From Mycobacterium sp. (GTDB lineage: Bacteria > Actinomycetota > Actinomycetes > Mycobacteriales > Mycobacteriaceae): a stretch of 64,000 nt of DNA. The notes under the pieces were generated by a model, which was not told the origin of the DNA, did no database searches, and saw nothing but the letters and a program-made list of their open reading frames with translations. Every line of letters begins with the position of its first letter. The first letter of the stretch is position 1. Location of the stretch: assembly GCF_029961025.1 (NCBI RefSeq), contig NZ_JASBVP010000005.1, forward strand, positions 124,001 through 188,000, in the 5' to 3' direction. This document shows, one piece after another, positions 19,348-29,783 of this stretch. Both the position numbers and the translations under genes were made by a program.

Positions 19348-20178
19348 ATGCGGCCGTACCGGGATCGCGCGGTGGTGCTGCGCCAGCATAAACTCGGCGA
19401 AGCCGACCGGATCGTCACCCTGCTGACCCACGATCACGGGCTGGTTCGCGCCGTGGCCAAGGGGGTGCGGCGCACCCGCAGCAAGTTTGGCGCCCGCTTA
19501 GAGCCGTTCGCGCACATCGACGTGCAGTTGCATCCCGGCCGTAATCTGGACATCGTCACCCAGGTCGTCTCGATCGACGCATTCGCCGCCGGCATCGTCG
19601 GTGACTACGGCCGCTACACCAGCGCGTGCGCAATGCTCGAGACCGCCGAACGCCTCGCCGGCGAGGAGCGGGCCCCGGTCCCGGCTTTGCACCGGCTCAC
19701 CGTGGCCGCGTTGCGGGCGGTGGCGGACGGGCACCGGCCCCGCGAACTGGTGTTGGATGCCTATCTGCTACGTGCCATGAGCATCGCCGGATGGGCGCCG
19801 GCGCTCACGGAATGTGCCCGCTGCGCCACTCCCGGTCCGCACCGGGCGTTTCACATCGCGGCCGGGGGCAGCGTCTGCTCACGCTGCCGGCCGGCCGGTG
19901 CGATCACGCCCCCGGTGGGTGTGCTGGGACTGATGTCCGCGCTGCGCGACGGCGACTGGGAAACCGCCCAAGGGGCGCCGGCGTCCCACCGGCGCCAGGC
20001 CAGCGGATTGGTGGCCGCACATCTGCAGTGGCATCTGGAGCGCCAGCTGCGGACACTGCCCCTGGTAGAGCGCACAGATCGGGCCGATCGCAGCCTCACC
20101 GGCCGTCGGGTATCGCTGGTCGGGCAGGATGTGGCCCATGGTGAGGAACCGGGTCGGCAGCTCCCGGCGGGCGGTTGA
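19348..20178 (+). CDS. recO: DNA repair protein RecO
   Basis: A 276-aa recombination mediator that with RecR loads RecA onto SSB-coated single strands. An N-terminal OB fold ([20 protein letters not shown]) is followed by a helical domain and a zinc finger with two CxxC pairs (CARC and CSRC, about residues 155-190). ATG 19348. The last 30 residues overlap the start of uppS, and the tail past residue 250 is not conserved. Confidence 0.94.
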   Translation: MRPYRDRAVVLRQHKLGEADRIVTLLTHDHGLVRAVAKGVRRTRSKFGARLEPFAHIDVQLHPGRNLDIVTQVVSIDAFAAGIVGDYGRYTSACAMLETAERLAGEERAPVPALHRLTVAALRAVADGHRPRELVLDAYLLRAMSIAGWAPALTECARCATPGPHRAFHIAAGGSVCSRCRPAGAITPPVGVLGLMSALRDGDWETAQGAPASHRRQASGLVAAHLQWHLERQLRTLPLVERTDRADRSLTGRRVSLVGQDVAHGEEPGRQLPAGG

Positions 20179-21052
20179 GCACCGGCCGGCCAGCGGCTAC
20201 CCCCAGCTGGACCCGGCACCCCCCGACTACCCGACCTTTCCCGACACGTCGACGTGGCCCGTGGTGTTCCCGGAGCTTCCGCCCGCCCCTCACGGCGGTC
20301 CTCGCCGGCCGCCCCAACACACGTCGAAGGCGGCGGCCCCACGGATTCCGGCCGCCCAGCTGCCCAACCACGTGGCCATCGTGATGGACGGCAACGGCCG
20401 CTGGGCCACTCAGCGCGGACTGCCCCGTACCGAGGGACACAAGATGGGCGAGGCGGTCGTGATCGACGTCGCCTGCGGTGCTATCGAACTCGGTATCAAG
20501 TGGCTGAGCCTGTATGCGTTTTCCACCGAGAACTGGAAACGCTCCGCCGAGGAGGTGCGTTTTCTGATGGGGTTCAACCGTGACGTGGTGCGCCGGCGCC
20601 GCGAGAACCTCAACGCGATCGGTGTGCGGATCCGGTGGGTGGGCTCACGGCCACGCTTGTGGCGCAGTGTCATCAAAGAACTCGAAATCGCCGAGAAGAT
20701 GACCGCGGATAACGACGTCATCACCATCAATTACTGCGTCAACTATGGTGGTCGCACCGAGATTACCGAAGCGACAAAGGAAATCGCGCGTGAGGCCGCT
20801 GCCGGAAGGCTAGACCCGGATCGGATCACCGAGGCAACCGTCGCCCGCCACTTGTACCGGCCCGACACACCCGATGTGGACCTGTTGCTGCGCACCTCGG
20901 GGGAGCAGCGGTCCAGCAATTTCATGCTCTGGCAGGCGGCCTATGCCGAGTACATCTTCCAGCACAAACTATGGCCCGACTATGACCGCCGCGACCTGTG
21001 GGCGGCCTGTGAAGAATACGCGGCACGCCACCGACGATTTGGGCGCGCATAA
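20138..21052 (+). CDS. uppS: Decaprenyl diphosphate synthase (cis-prenyltransferase)
   Basis: A 304-aa Z-type prenyltransferase corresponding to Rv2361c, which makes the decaprenyl phosphate carrier for arabinogalactan and peptidoglycan synthesis. Catalytic motif [17 protein letters not shown], then [14 protein letters not shown], and [18 protein letters not shown] are all present. The mycobacterial N-terminal extension with [18 protein letters not shown] is conserved. Start choice is uncertain: ATG 20138 is favoured because GGGCAGG lies nine bases before it; ATG 20129 is possible. It overlaps the recO end by 41 bases. Confidence 0.93.
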   Translation: MVRNRVGSSRRAVEHRPASGYPQLDPAPPDYPTFPDTSTWPVVFPELPPAPHGGPRRPPQHTSKAAAPRIPAAQLPNHVAIVMDGNGRWATQRGLPRTEGHKMGEAVVIDVACGAIELGIKWLSLYAFSTENWKRSAEEVRFLMGFNRDVVRRRRENLNAIGVRIRWVGSRPRLWRSVIKELEIAEKMTADNDVITINYCVNYGGRTEITEATKEIAREAAAGRLDPDRITEATVARHLYRPDTPDVDLLLRTSGEQRSSNFMLWQAAYAEYIFQHKLWPDYDRRDLWAACEEYAARHRRFGRA

Positions 21053-21468
21053 TGTCCTCCCTGCGCGAGCGACTGGTCTTGATACTGGACGAAATCTTGC
21101 CCGTCGCAAAGGAACCCGATGGCGCGCTGACACTGCGTCACGACGGCACGTTCGCGTCGTTGCGGGTCGTGACCGTTGTCGAGGGCCTTGAACTGGTGTC
21201 GCTCACCCAGATGGTGGCCTGGGATCTGCCGCTGACCAAAAAGGTTCGCGACCGTGTCGCCGCGCAGGCGCGCACTGCGCAGTTCGGCGCGGTGGTCCTG
21301 GTCGAAAAGGCCGGCCAGGCAACCACCAAGGGCCACTGCGGCAAAACCGCGGACGTGATGCTGCGCTACAACTTTCCCGGCGCCGGCCTGACCGACGACG
21401 CGCTGCGCACGCTGATCTTGATAGTGCTCGACACCGGCGCCGAGATCCGCCGCGCGCTGACACGTTAG
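21052..21468 (+). CDS. Conserved mycobacterial protein, Rv2360c-like
   Basis: A 138-aa protein of unknown function. The ATG overlaps the uppS stop (TAATG), so it is co-translated. The sequence alternates beta strands and helices (DGTFASLRVVTVVEGLELVS, AAQARTAQFGAVVLVEKAG), with no membrane segment or recognisable catalytic motif. Its fixed place after uppS in mycobacteria suggests a link to that gene, but no function can be read here. Confidence 0.8.
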   Translation: MSSLRERLVLILDEILPVAKEPDGALTLRHDGTFASLRVVTVVEGLELVSLTQMVAWDLPLTKKVRDRVAAQARTAQFGAVVLVEKAGQATTKGHCGKTADVMLRYNFPGAGLTDDALRTLILIVLDTGAEIRRALTR

Positions 21469-21548
21469 GTCGTTGGCCGGCTCCTCCTCGGCCCGTTCCG
21501 CCCGCATCGTTGCCGGACTGGGCCGGGCTGGGCCGGGCTAGCCCCGGG

Positions 21549-21947
21549 TTAGGCCGGCCGTTGGCACTGCGCGCAAGTACCGAAGATCTCGATGGTGTGG
21601 CTGACATCGGAAAATCCGTGTTCGGCCGCCACCGCGGCGGCCCACGTTTCGACCTCGCGGTCACCGACCTCCACGGTGCACCCGCAGTTGCGGCACACCA
21701 GGTGGTGGTGGTGATGTTCCGAGCAGCGCCGGTAGACCGCTTCGCCGGTGTCGGTGCGCAGGGTGTCCAGCAGGCCCGCCGCCGCCATCGACTGCAATGT
21801 CCGATACACGGTGGTCAGCCCGATGTTCTCGCCGCGCCGGCGCAACTCGTCGTGCAGCTCCTGAGCCGAGCGGAAGTCGTCAAGCGTCTCCAACAGCGTC
21901 GAGATCGCCGCCCGCTGGCGGGTGGAGCGCACGCTGGGTCGGGTCAC
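21549..21947 (-). CDS. zur: Zinc uptake regulator Zur (FurB)
   Basis: A 132-aa Fur-family repressor. The winged helix contains IGLTTVYRTLQSMAAAGLLD. Metal ligands are seen in the SEHHHHHLVCRNCG stretch and the C-terminal CAQC, giving the structural Cys4 zinc site. In M. tuberculosis Zur represses zinc uptake, ESX-3 and alternative ribosomal proteins when zinc is plentiful. The GTG start overlaps the smtB stop (GTGA), the conserved smtB-zur operon. Confidence 0.95.
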   Translation of the reverse strand: MTRPSVRSTRQRAAISTLLETLDDFRSAQELHDELRRRGENIGLTTVYRTLQSMAAAGLLDTLRTDTGEAVYRRCSEHHHHHLVCRNCGCTVEVGDREVETWAAAVAAEHGFSDVSHTIEIFGTCAQCQRPA

Positions 21948-22348
21948 GGGGTGTCCTCACCGGCGTGAGCGACCGCGTCGAGGACGATGTGGGCAAGGTG
22001 GTGATCGGCCAGCCGGTAGAGCACCTCGCGGCCGGAACGCTCGCCGGTGACCACACCCGCGGCCTTGAGGATCTTCAGGTGCTGGCTGACCAGCGGCTGC
22101 GGCACCCCCAGCGCGTCGACCAGCTCGTGCACGCAACGCTGGGATTCACGAAGCTGCAACACGATGGCGATCCGCACCGGCGCGGCCAGCGCGCGTAGCA
22201 GCTCACCGGCGGAGTCGAGGATTTCCCGCGGCGGTGGAGCGGGAAGCCTGGACAACGCCGACGTGCCCCCCCGGTGATCCGCGGCCACACCGGCGCCCGG
22301 CCGGGATTCGAGCGCGCCGCCCGCTGCGGTGGTCGTTGACCGGGACAT
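21944..22348 (-). CDS. smtB: Zinc-responsive ArsR/SmtB repressor
   Basis: A 134-aa ArsR/SmtB repressor equivalent to Rv2358. The recognition helix region is VPQPLVSQHLKILKAAGVV, and the C-terminal helix carries DHHLAHIVLDAVAHAGED, which supplies the zinc ligands of the alpha-5 type. I start at ATG 22348 with GGTGAGGG upstream; the frame runs further back but would cross the operator. It and zur form a zinc circuit: SmtB represses the operon in low zinc and Zur acts in high zinc, as known in M. tuberculosis. Confidence 0.93.
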   Translation of the reverse strand: MSRSTTTAAGGALESRPGAGVAADHRGGTSALSRLPAPPPREILDSAGELLRALAAPVRIAIVLQLRESQRCVHELVDALGVPQPLVSQHLKILKAAGVVTGERSGREVLYRLADHHLAHIVLDAVAHAGEDTP

Positions 22349-22414
22349 GACCCTCACCTTCGAGCGACGCCGATGCGACGCGACCGAGAAACGCTGGCGG
22401 TTGACTCCACTGTC

Positions 22415-22434
22415 ACATGCGTAATGATGCATGT
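22415..22434. promoter_or_regulatory. Candidate SmtB operator in the smtB-glyS intergenic region
   Basis: ACATGC at 22415-22420 and GCATGT at 22429-22434 form a perfect six-base inverted repeat with an AT-rich eight-base centre, symmetric at 16 of 20 positions. A consensus -35 hexamer TTGACA for smtB lies on the minus strand at 22437-22432, so a bound repressor would cover the promoter. Confidence 0.6.
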
Positions 22435-22542
22435 CAAAGATCCCTGGTGCCGCTCGCTACGATGACTGGTGGTCTTGGGGCCAGCGGCCGGTCGCTCCTG
22501 CGCGAAGCTGCCCGAGATCACCGTCCCGCGTCCCAGACAGGA

Positions 22543-23937
22543 GTGCACCACCTCGTGGCGTCCGTCATCGACACCGTCGTCAATTTGGCCAAACGGCGCG
22601 GCCTGGTCTACCCCTCGGGGGAGATTTACGGCGGCACCAGATCCGCGTGGGATTTCGGTCCGCTGGGGGTGGAGCTCAAGGAGAACATCAAGCGGCAGTG
22701 GTGGCATTCGGTGGTCACCAGCCGCGAGGATGTCGTCGGGATCGACTCGTCGATCATCTTGCCCCGCGAGGTATGGGTGGCCTCCGGTCATCTCGAGGTG
22801 TTTCATGACCCGCTGGTGGAATCGCTGATCACCCATAAGCGTTACCGCGCCGACGAGCTCATCGAGGCCTATGAGGCCAAGCATGGCCACCCGCCGCCCA
22901 ACGGGCTGGCCGATATTCGCGACCCGGACACCGGGGAGCCCGGCCGGTGGACCGAGCCGCGAGAGTTCAACATGATGCTCAAGACCTATCTCGGGCCGAT
23001 CGAATCCGAGGAGGGGTTGCACTATTTGCGGCCGGAAACCGCGCAGGGCATCTTCATCAACTTCGCCAACGTGGTGACCACCGCGCGCAAAAAACCGCCT
23101 TTCGGCATCGCCCAGGTGGGTAAAAGCTTCCGCAACGAGATCACCCCCGGCAACTTCATTTTCCGAACGCGTGAATTCGAGCAGATGGAGATGGAGTTCT
23201 TCGTCGAACCGTCGACGGCCGCCGACTGGCACCAATATTGGATCGACAATCGACTGCAGTGGTATATCGACCTGGGGATCAAGCCCGACAACCTGCGGTT
23301 GTGGGAGCACCCCAAAGACAAGCTCTCGCACTACTCGACACGCACCGTCGACATCGAGTACAAGTTCGGCTTCGCCGGCAACCCGTGGGGGGAGCTGGAA
23401 GGTGTCGCTAACCGCACTGACTTCGACTTGTCCACGCACTCCAAGCATTCCGGGGTCGACCTGTCGTTCTACGATCAGGCCAGCGACACCCGCTACCTGC
23501 CCTATGTGATCGAGCCGGCGGCGGGGCTGACCCGCTCGTTCATGGCGTTTCTGATCGACGCATATGCCCAGGATGAGGCTCCTAACGCCAAGGGCGGGAT
23601 GGACAAGCGCACCGTGCTGCGGCTGGATCCGCGGCTGGCGCCGGTCAAAGCGGCGGTGCTGCCGCTGTCGCGGCACCCCGATCTGAGCCCGAAAGCCCGC
23701 GATCTGGCGGCGGAGTTGCGCCGATGCTGGAACGTCGAGTTCGACGACGCCGGCGCGATCGGGCGGCGCTACCGCCGCCAGGACGAGGTCGGCACGCCGT
23801 TTTGCGTGACGGTGGATTTCGAGTCGCTCGAGGATCACGCCGTCACCGTGCGCGAGCGCGACAGCATGATGCAGGATCGGGTCGCCATCGACAACGTCGC
23901 GGACTACCTGGCGAAGCGGCTCAAGGGCTGCTGCTGA
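22543..23937 (+). CDS. glyS: Glycyl-tRNA synthetase
   Basis: A 464-aa class II homodimeric glycyl-tRNA synthetase. Visible blocks include [16 protein letters not shown] at the N-terminus, [34 protein letters not shown] (motif 2) and the C-terminal anticodon-binding domain ([14 protein letters not shown]). I start at GTG 22543, giving [15 protein letters not shown], in line with mycobacterial homologues; the preceding ACAGGA is the likely Shine-Dalgarno. It is divergent from smtB-zur. Confidence 0.95.
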   Translation: MHHLVASVIDTVVNLAKRRGLVYPSGEIYGGTRSAWDFGPLGVELKENIKRQWWHSVVTSREDVVGIDSSIILPREVWVASGHLEVFHDPLVESLITHKRYRADELIEAYEAKHGHPPPNGLADIRDPDTGEPGRWTEPREFNMMLKTYLGPIESEEGLHYLRPETAQGIFINFANVVTTARKKPPFGIAQVGKSFRNEITPGNFIFRTREFEQMEMEFFVEPSTAADWHQYWIDNRLQWYIDLGIKPDNLRLWEHPKDKLSHYSTRTVDIEYKFGFAGNPWGELEGVANRTDFDLSTHSKHSGVDLSFYDQASDTRYLPYVIEPAAGLTRSFMAFLIDAYAQDEAPNAKGGMDKRTVLRLDPRLAPVKAAVLPLSRHPDLSPKARDLAAELRRCWNVEFDDAGAIGRRYRRQDEVGTPFCVTVDFESLEDHAVTVRERDSMMQDRVAIDNVADYLAKRLKGCC

Positions 23938-23953
23938 TTCCGCGGGGAGGGGT

Positions 23954-25969
23954 TCAGAACCGCCCACCGCCGCCCAAGAGACCGCCGTCGCCGGGTCCCG
24001 GGGATCCGCCGAAGGAGGTGGGGCTCCAGCCACCGCCCCAGCCAGCACCCCAGCCACCGCCCCAGCCCAGTCCGCCGCCGAGGATGTCGCCGAGGATGAT
24101 CCCGCCGAGCATCGCGCCCATCTCGCCGCCAGAGCCGGGGTAGCGCGCCGCATACGCACGTTGCGCGGACTCCACGTCGGCGGTGGCCAGCGACTGCGCC
24201 TGGGCGGCCAGCTCCGCCGCCTGGTTGGCTTGGGCGATCGCTTCGGGCAGGCTGGTCGAGCGCTGGTCCTGTGCGGCTTGCAGCGCCCGGTTCGCCTCGG
24301 CGAGCCGGGTGCGCGCCTCGGGCCCGACGCTGCCGCGACGGGTGTCGATGTAATCGGACACCGCCCGTACCCGCGATTGGGCGGTGAACAGCGCTTGCTC
24401 GAGCGTGCGGGTGAGCCGCTCGGTGGTGGCCTGCTCCTCGGCGACCATGGCCAGCAGCCGGTGCAGTTCCGCGGCCGCCGTGGTCAATTGGTGAAACGTC
24501 GCCAGCGGGTCGGCGGAGCCGTGGGCGTGCGCGGTGTCGAGGGCCTTAACCGCCGAATCGCGAGCGGCGGCCAGCTCGCGGGTGTGCGGGGTCGCCGCGG
24601 GCCGGGCGTTCTGCAAGTTCTGCAATCGGGCGTCGGCTTGCTCGATGCCCGCCCGGAGGTCGGCGACCAGCGACGGCAGCTCGGCGACGGCGTGGCGGAT
24701 ATCGCTGGACGCGCTGTCGACGGCGTCCAAAAGCGCACGGGCTTGCCCCAGCGCCGACTCGGCGGCACGGACGGCGTCGACCAAACCGCCCTGCTGCCCG
24801 CTGACCGGCCGCGCGGCAAGCTCACGGGCGCGGTCGATGTTCTGCTCGGCGAACGCCAGGCGTTCCTTGGCGGCGTCGACGTTGCCGGCTATCGACGTCA
24901 GGGCGGCAGCGTCGAATTCGCGGTGCAGCTCGCTGAGTCGCTGTGCCGCCGGAGCGATGCGGGCGGTCAGCTCGACGAACTGCTGGGTCAACCCGTCAAG
25001 CCGCGAGGGGGCGTTGGTCACCAGGTCCCGAAGCCGCTCGAACGCCGCGGTCTGCGACTCCAGTTCCCGATCGGCGCGCGCCGCCGAGACGATCACCCGG
25101 GTCAGCAGTTCGCGCCGCTGCTCCGGCGTCTCGGGTAGCGCGTCGTCGAGTTGTTGACGCACGGTGAACGCTTGGGCCAGGGCCGCTTTGGCGTTGTTGA
25201 CCGCGCGGGTGAACGGTTCGGTCCGGTCTTCGCCGAACTCCTCGATCGCCAGCGCCAGCTCGTTGGCGCTGGTGCGTAACGCGTTGTCGACGGCGACCAC
25301 CATTGTTCGCGACAGGCTGTCGAGCGCGTGCAACGGCAGCGCGGCGAGCGCGTCCGGGTCGGTCGGGTCGACTCGCCGGGCCGCCGCCAACTCCGCCGCC
25401 CGACGCCGTCCGCGCCGGTAGCGCACGATTAGCAGCACAACCAGCAACGCGATCGCGACGACACCCAATGCGGCCAATAGCGGCATCCATCCCGCTGACG
25501 CGGGCGGCGCGTCGAGCCCGTCGGCCGCGGCCACCGCCGCGCCGCTCCAGTCGCCCCGGCGCAGCGCCGGTTCGATCCGGTTGCGCCGCAGATCGTCGAC
25601 CTGACGGGAGCCGATGCCGGGCACGCTCGACGGCACCAGGAAGGCATACGACCGGTCGAGTGTGGCCACCGCGAGCAGGGCGTCGAAGTCGCCCAGATCG
25701 CTCACCCGGCGGGTGCTTCGTGCCCAGCTCACCGCGCCTTGCCCGGAGAAGTTGTCGACATAGACCACCCAGAGCCGGATCCGCCGGTCGGTGTAGAGCC
25801 GGTCGATGGCCGATCGCACGGCGGCGCGGCCGGACTCGGTCAGCGCATTGGCGTCGTCGGTGATGTAGCCGGGCAGCCGCAACGGCGGTTGTGCGGTGGC
25901 GGCCGGCGCCACAAGCAGCGCCGTCGCGGCGAGCGCCGCTAGGACGGCGAGCAGACGAGCAACCCGCAT
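23954..25969 (-). CDS. TPM-domain membrane protein with coiled coil (Rv2345-like)
   Basis: A 671-aa protein with an N-terminal signal peptide (residues 1-27), an extracytoplasmic TPM domain (YgcG/Psb32 type, about 30-155; LPGYITDDANALTESGRAAV), one transmembrane helix (about 160-182), then a long cytoplasmic helical/coiled-coil region with many Ala/Glu/Arg heptads and a Gly/Trp-rich tail. TPM proteins are linked to membrane protein maintenance in other bacteria; the role in mycobacteria is not established. It lies between glyS and dgt as Rv2345 does beside dgt (Rv2344c), converging with glyS. Confidence 0.85.
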   Translation of the reverse strand: MRVARLLAVLAALAATALLVAPAATAQPPLRLPGYITDDANALTESGRAAVRSAIDRLYTDRRIRLWVVYVDNFSGQGAVSWARSTRRVSDLGDFDALLAVATLDRSYAFLVPSSVPGIGSRQVDDLRRNRIEPALRRGDWSGAAVAAADGLDAPPASAGWMPLLAALGVVAIALLVVLLIVRYRRGRRRAAELAAARRVDPTDPDALAALPLHALDSLSRTMVVAVDNALRTSANELALAIEEFGEDRTEPFTRAVNNAKAALAQAFTVRQQLDDALPETPEQRRELLTRVIVSAARADRELESQTAAFERLRDLVTNAPSRLDGLTQQFVELTARIAPAAQRLSELHREFDAAALTSIAGNVDAAKERLAFAEQNIDRARELAARPVSGQQGGLVDAVRAAESALGQARALLDAVDSASSDIRHAVAELPSLVADLRAGIEQADARLQNLQNARPAATPHTRELAAARDSAVKALDTAHAHGSADPLATFHQLTTAAAELHRLLAMVAEEQATTERLTRTLEQALFTAQSRVRAVSDYIDTRRGSVGPEARTRLAEANRALQAAQDQRSTSLPEAIAQANQAAELAAQAQSLATADVESAQRAYAARYPGSGGEMGAMLGGIILGDILGGGLGWGGGWGAGWGGGWSPTSFGGSPGPGDGGLLGGGGRF

Positions 25970-26103
25970 GCGGCCAATCTAAACCCGTCGGCGATGCGGC
26001 CCGACCGGCCCGGGAACGAAGCGCCGGGTACCGCGGCGAGCCGCCACGGGCACGCTGAAACGCTTCCGGGCAATCGCGCTCCCGGCTGGCAGACTGTGTC
26101 TCA

Positions 26104-27357
26104 ATGACTCAGCGGGACCCCTACGACGATTTCGACCGTCAGCGGCGGGTGCGGGAAGCACCCAAGACGGCGGGGCTACCGGGAACCGAAGGCCAGCACC
26201 GCTCCGCCTTCGCCCGCGACCGGGCGCGGGTGCTGCACAGCGCCGCGCTGCGCAGGCTGGCCGACAAAACGCAGGTCGTCGGGCCGCACGCGAGTGAGAC
26301 CCCGCGCACCCGGCTCACCCACTCGCTGGAAGTCGCCCAGATCGGGCGGGGAATGGCGATCGGGCTGGGTTGTGATCCCGACCTGGTCGAGCTGGCCGGC
26401 CTGGCCCACGACATCGGGCATCCGCCGTACGGGCATAACGGCGAGCAGGCGCTCGACGGGATCGCCGCCGCCTGCGGCGGCTTCGAGAGCAACGCGCAGA
26501 ACTTTCGGATCCTCACCAGGCTGGAACCCAAAGTCGTTGATGCCCAGGGGCGTAGTGTAGGGCTGAATCTGACCCGGGCGGCTTTGGACGCGGCCACGAA
26601 ATATCCGTGGACGCGTTCCGGCGGGCGTGACAAGTTCGGCTTTTACCCTGAGGACGCCGAGGCGGCCGGCTGGGTTCGCCGGGGCGCGACCGCGGATCGG
26701 GCGTGCCTGGAGGCCCAGGTGATGGACTGGGCCGACGACGTCGCCTATTCGGTGCACGACGTGGAGGACGGCGTCATCTCCGGGCGGATCGATCTGCGGG
26801 TGCTCGCCGACGACGACGCCGCCGCGGCGCTGGGCAAATTGGGGGAGTCGGCATTCGCTCAGGTGCGGGCGGACGAGCTGATCGAGGCCGCGCAGCGGCT
26901 CGCCGGGCTGCCGGTGGTCGCCGCCGTCGGCAAGTACGACGCCACCCTGGCGGCGTCGGTGGCCCTCAAACGTTTGACCAGCGAGCTGGTGGGCCGGTTC
27001 GTCTCGGCCGCGATCGCCGCCACCCGCGCGGCTGCCGGTTCGCTGCCGGTGGCGCGTTACCAGGCCGACCTACAGGTGCCCGACCTGGTCCGCGCCGAGG
27101 TTGCCGTGCTGAAGATCCTCGCGCTGCAATTCATCATGTCCGACCCGCGTCATCTGGAGATGCAGGCCGCGCAGCGCGAACGAATCCACCGGGTCGCTCA
27201 CTGGCTGCTCGCTGGGGCACCACGCACCCTCGACCCGATCTTCGTCCCGGCGTTCACCACCGCCGCCGACGACGGGGCCAGGTTGCGAGTCGTCGTCGAC
27301 CAGATCGCCTCCTATACCGAAGGACGGCTGGAGCGGATCGAGGCGAATTGCGGGTAG
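26104..27357 (+). CDS. dgt: Deoxyguanosinetriphosphate triphosphohydrolase-like protein
   Basis: A 417-aa HD-domain dNTP triphosphohydrolase releasing tripolyphosphate from dGTP and related nucleotides. The metal site is visible in [25 protein letters not shown] and [17 protein letters not shown]. The start ATG 26104 is preceded by little Shine-Dalgarno sequence. It lies 22 bases before dnaG, so nucleotide pool control and priming are co-transcribed, as in other actinobacteria. Confidence 0.93.
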   Translation: MTQRDPYDDFDRQRRVREAPKTAGLPGTEGQHRSAFARDRARVLHSAALRRLADKTQVVGPHASETPRTRLTHSLEVAQIGRGMAIGLGCDPDLVELAGLAHDIGHPPYGHNGEQALDGIAAACGGFESNAQNFRILTRLEPKVVDAQGRSVGLNLTRAALDAATKYPWTRSGGRDKFGFYPEDAEAAGWVRRGATADRACLEAQVMDWADDVAYSVHDVEDGVISGRIDLRVLADDDAAAALGKLGESAFAQVRADELIEAAQRLAGLPVVAAVGKYDATLAASVALKRLTSELVGRFVSAAIAATRAAAGSLPVARYQADLQVPDLVRAEVAVLKILALQFIMSDPRHLEMQAAQRERIHRVAHWLLAGAPRTLDPIFVPAFTTAADDGARLRVVVDQIASYTEGRLERIEANCG

Positions 27358-27379
27358 CCGTGGGCTCTACACTGAGCCG

Positions 27380-29293
27380 GTGGCCGGTCGTATCCCAGAT
27401 CGTGATATCGCCGCCATCCGCGAACGAGCCCGCATCGACGAGGTCGTCGGCGACTACGTCCAGCTGCGCCGCGCGGGCGCCGATTCGCTGAAGGGTTTGT
27501 GCCCGTTCCACAACGAGAAATCGCCGTCGTTTCATGTGCGCCCCAATCACGGCCATTTCCACTGCTTCGGCTGCGGGGAGGGGGGTGACGTGTACGCGTT
27601 CGTTCAGAAGATCGAACACGTCAGCTTCGTCGAGGCGGTCGAACTGCTCGCCGACCGGATCGGCTACCGGATCAGCTACACCGGCTCGGCCACCGGGGTG
27701 CGGCGCGACCGCGGCAGCCACAGCAGGCTGGTCGCCGCCAACGCCGCCGCCGCGGAGTTCTATATGCGGGCGCTGGAGTCCGAAGAGGCGGAGCCGGCCC
27801 GCCGATACCTGGCGCAGCGGAATTTCGACGCCGACGCGGCTCGGCATTTCGGCTGCGGGTTCGCCCCGTCAGGATGGGATTCGCTAACAAAACACCTGCA
27901 GCGCAAAGGTTTTGACTTCAAGGAGCTGGAATCTGCGGGGCTGTCTCGGGAGGGTCGCCGCGGCCCCATGGATCGGTTTCACCGACGGTTGCTGTGGCCG
28001 ATCCGCAGCCCGGCGGGGGAGGTGATCGGGTTCGGGGCCCGGAGACTGTTCGACGACGACCCCATCGAGGCCAAGTACGTCAACACCCCCGAGACGCCCC
28101 TGTACAAGAAGTCGTCGGCGTTATTCGGCATCGATCTGGCCAAACGGGATATCGCCAAGGGCCATCAGGCCGTTGTCGTCGAGGGCTACACCGACGTGAT
28201 GGCGATGCACCTGGCCGGTGTCACGACCGCGGTGGCGGCCTGCGGCACGGCGTTCGGCAGTGAGCACCTGGCGATGCTGCGGCGATTGATGATGGACGAT
28301 AACTTTTTTCGCGGCGAGCTGATCTACGTGTTCGACGGCGACGCGGCGGGTCGGGCCGCCGCGCTCAAAGCGTTCGAGGGCGAGCAGAACCTTGCGGGCC
28401 AATCCTTCGTCGCGGTGGTCCCCGGCGGCAGGGACCCCTGCGATCTGCGGCAGGAGTCCGGGGACGGCGCCTTGCGCGATCTGGTGGCACGGCGAACCCC
28501 GTTGTTCGAGTTCGCGATTCGCACCACGCTCGCCGACATGGATCTGGACAGCGCGGAGGGCAGGGTGGTCGCGCTGCGCCGATGTGTGCCGATGGTGGCC
28601 CGGATCAAAGACCCCACCCTGCGCGACGAGTACGCCCGCCAGCTGGCCGGCTGGGTCGGCTGGGCGGACGTCGCGCAGGTGATCGACCGGGTGCGCGCCG
28701 AAGCGCGCAGCCCGAACCGCCCCGGCCGCGGCGGCCGGGCCCGCCGGGACGCGGCAGCACCCGGCGGCCCCGGCCCGGCCGAACCGGCCGCCCGTCGTCC
28801 GGACCCCGGCGACCTGACGCTGTGGCCGCAGCGCGAAGCGCTCAAGTCGGCGCTGCAATACCCCGCGCTGACCGGTCCGGTATTCGACTCGCTGGACGTC
28901 GAATGTTTCACCCATCCCGGCTATGCCGCCGTGCGCGCGGCCATCGCCGCGGCGGGCGGCGTCGCGGCCGGCGTCGCGGGGGGGCAGTGGATCGATGCGG
29001 TGCGCCGGCACGCGGCGTCGGCCGCGACCGCGGTGCTGGTCAGCGAGCTGGGAGTGGAGGCGATCCGGGTTGACGACGAGGACAAGCTGCCGCGGTATAT
29101 CTCCGGCGTGCTGGCTCGCCTGCAGGAGGTCTGGGTGGGCCGGCAGATCGCTGAGGTGAAATCCAAGCTGCAACGAATGTCACCGGTGGAGCAGGCCGAC
29201 GAGTACCACGCGCTGTTCGGCGACCTGGTCGCGATGGAAGCCTACCGCCGCGGCCTGTTAGAGCAGGCCACCGGCGATGATCTCAGCCCGTGA
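27380..29293 (+). CDS. dnaG: DNA primase
   Basis: A 637-aa replicative primase. The CHC2 zinc finger is near residues 40-65 (CPFHNEKSPSFH, CFGCGEGGD). The TOPRIM domain shows VVVEGYTDVMAMH and the metal-binding FDGDAAG. The C-terminal helicase-interaction domain follows a Pro/Ala/Arg-rich linker (residues 445-485). Start GTG 27380 yields AGRIPDRDIAAIRERA, the conserved N-terminus. Confidence 0.95.
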   Translation: MAGRIPDRDIAAIRERARIDEVVGDYVQLRRAGADSLKGLCPFHNEKSPSFHVRPNHGHFHCFGCGEGGDVYAFVQKIEHVSFVEAVELLADRIGYRISYTGSATGVRRDRGSHSRLVAANAAAAEFYMRALESEEAEPARRYLAQRNFDADAARHFGCGFAPSGWDSLTKHLQRKGFDFKELESAGLSREGRRGPMDRFHRRLLWPIRSPAGEVIGFGARRLFDDDPIEAKYVNTPETPLYKKSSALFGIDLAKRDIAKGHQAVVVEGYTDVMAMHLAGVTTAVAACGTAFGSEHLAMLRRLMMDDNFFRGELIYVFDGDAAGRAAALKAFEGEQNLAGQSFVAVVPGGRDPCDLRQESGDGALRDLVARRTPLFEFAIRTTLADMDLDSAEGRVVALRRCVPMVARIKDPTLRDEYARQLAGWVGWADVAQVIDRVRAEARSPNRPGRGGRARRDAAAPGGPGPAEPAARRPDPGDLTLWPQREALKSALQYPALTGPVFDSLDVECFTHPGYAAVRAAIAAAGGVAAGVAGGQWIDAVRRHAASAATAVLVSELGVEAIRVDDEDKLPRYISGVLARLQEVWVGRQIAEVKSKLQRMSPVEQADEYHALFGDLVAMEAYRRGLLEQATGDDLSP

Positions 29294-29306
29294 AACCCGG
29301 CGGCAC

Positions 29307-29555
29307 TCAGGTGGCGCGTCGCGGTTTCTGCGGTTCGACGACGCTGGTCTGGCTGTCGATCTCGGCCAGGGTCACCATCCGGGTGTCGGGCGAGACGCGA
29401 TTGGCGATGACGCGCCGCGCCGCCTCGATCGCGGCCTTGGCCGCGGGGCTGCCGACCACGGCGCGATAGGTGCCGACGATCTGCTGATAGCGGCGGCGCC
29501 CGGCTTTCGCCCCCAGCACGTAGCCGAGCGCCAGCGCGACCGCATACCGGATCAA
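29307..29555 (-). CDS. Small conserved membrane-associated protein, Rv2342-like
   Basis: An 82-aa protein with one short hydrophobic N-terminal segment (IRYAVALALGYVLGAKAG) then a basic, helical tail (RRRYQQIVGTYRAVV). I favour the TTG at 29555, which follows AGAGGGG by five bases and gives an N-terminus like that of Rv2342; an in-frame ATG at 29591 would add 12 residues. Function unknown. It converges with dnaG, 13 bases from its stop, as in M. tuberculosis. Confidence 0.72.
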   Translation of the reverse strand: MIRYAVALALGYVLGAKAGRRRYQQIVGTYRAVVGSPAAKAAIEAARRVIANRVSPDTRMVTLAEIDSQTSVVEPQKPRRAT

Positions 29556-29710
29556 CGCAACCCCTCTCACCGACGGTGCGATTTGGTCCATCCTGCCTTA
29601 CGGTCGCGCACCCACGCGGTACCGGGCCGATCTCCCCAGCTGGGCGCCGGTACGCTAGAGTCGTCGCGCGAACGGCGTGCCTGTCCGTGCGGACGGGTCG
29701 GATAGGGCGG

Positions 29711-29783
29711 TCCCCTGTAGCTCAACTGGCAGAGCGTTCGGCTGTTAACCGAAGGGTTGAAGGTTCGAGTCCTTCCGGGGGAG
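29711..29783 (+). tRNA. tRNA-Asn (anticodon GTT)
   Basis: A 73-base cloverleaf folds by eye. The acceptor TCCCCTG pairs with CGGGGGA (29776-29782) and discriminator G. The anticodon stem TTCGG/CCGAA holds the loop CTGTTAA with anticodon GTT at 29744-29746, and the T arm carries GGTTCGAGTCC. CCA is not encoded. The conserved Rv2342-side gene order ends here and accessory-type genes follow. Confidence 0.95.

Noticed and set aside
23954..25969. Long plus-strand frames opposite the TPM-domain gene (for example 24161-25138)
   Set aside because: Shadow frames of a GC-rich gene; the minus-strand protein has signal peptide, TPM domain and membrane helix.
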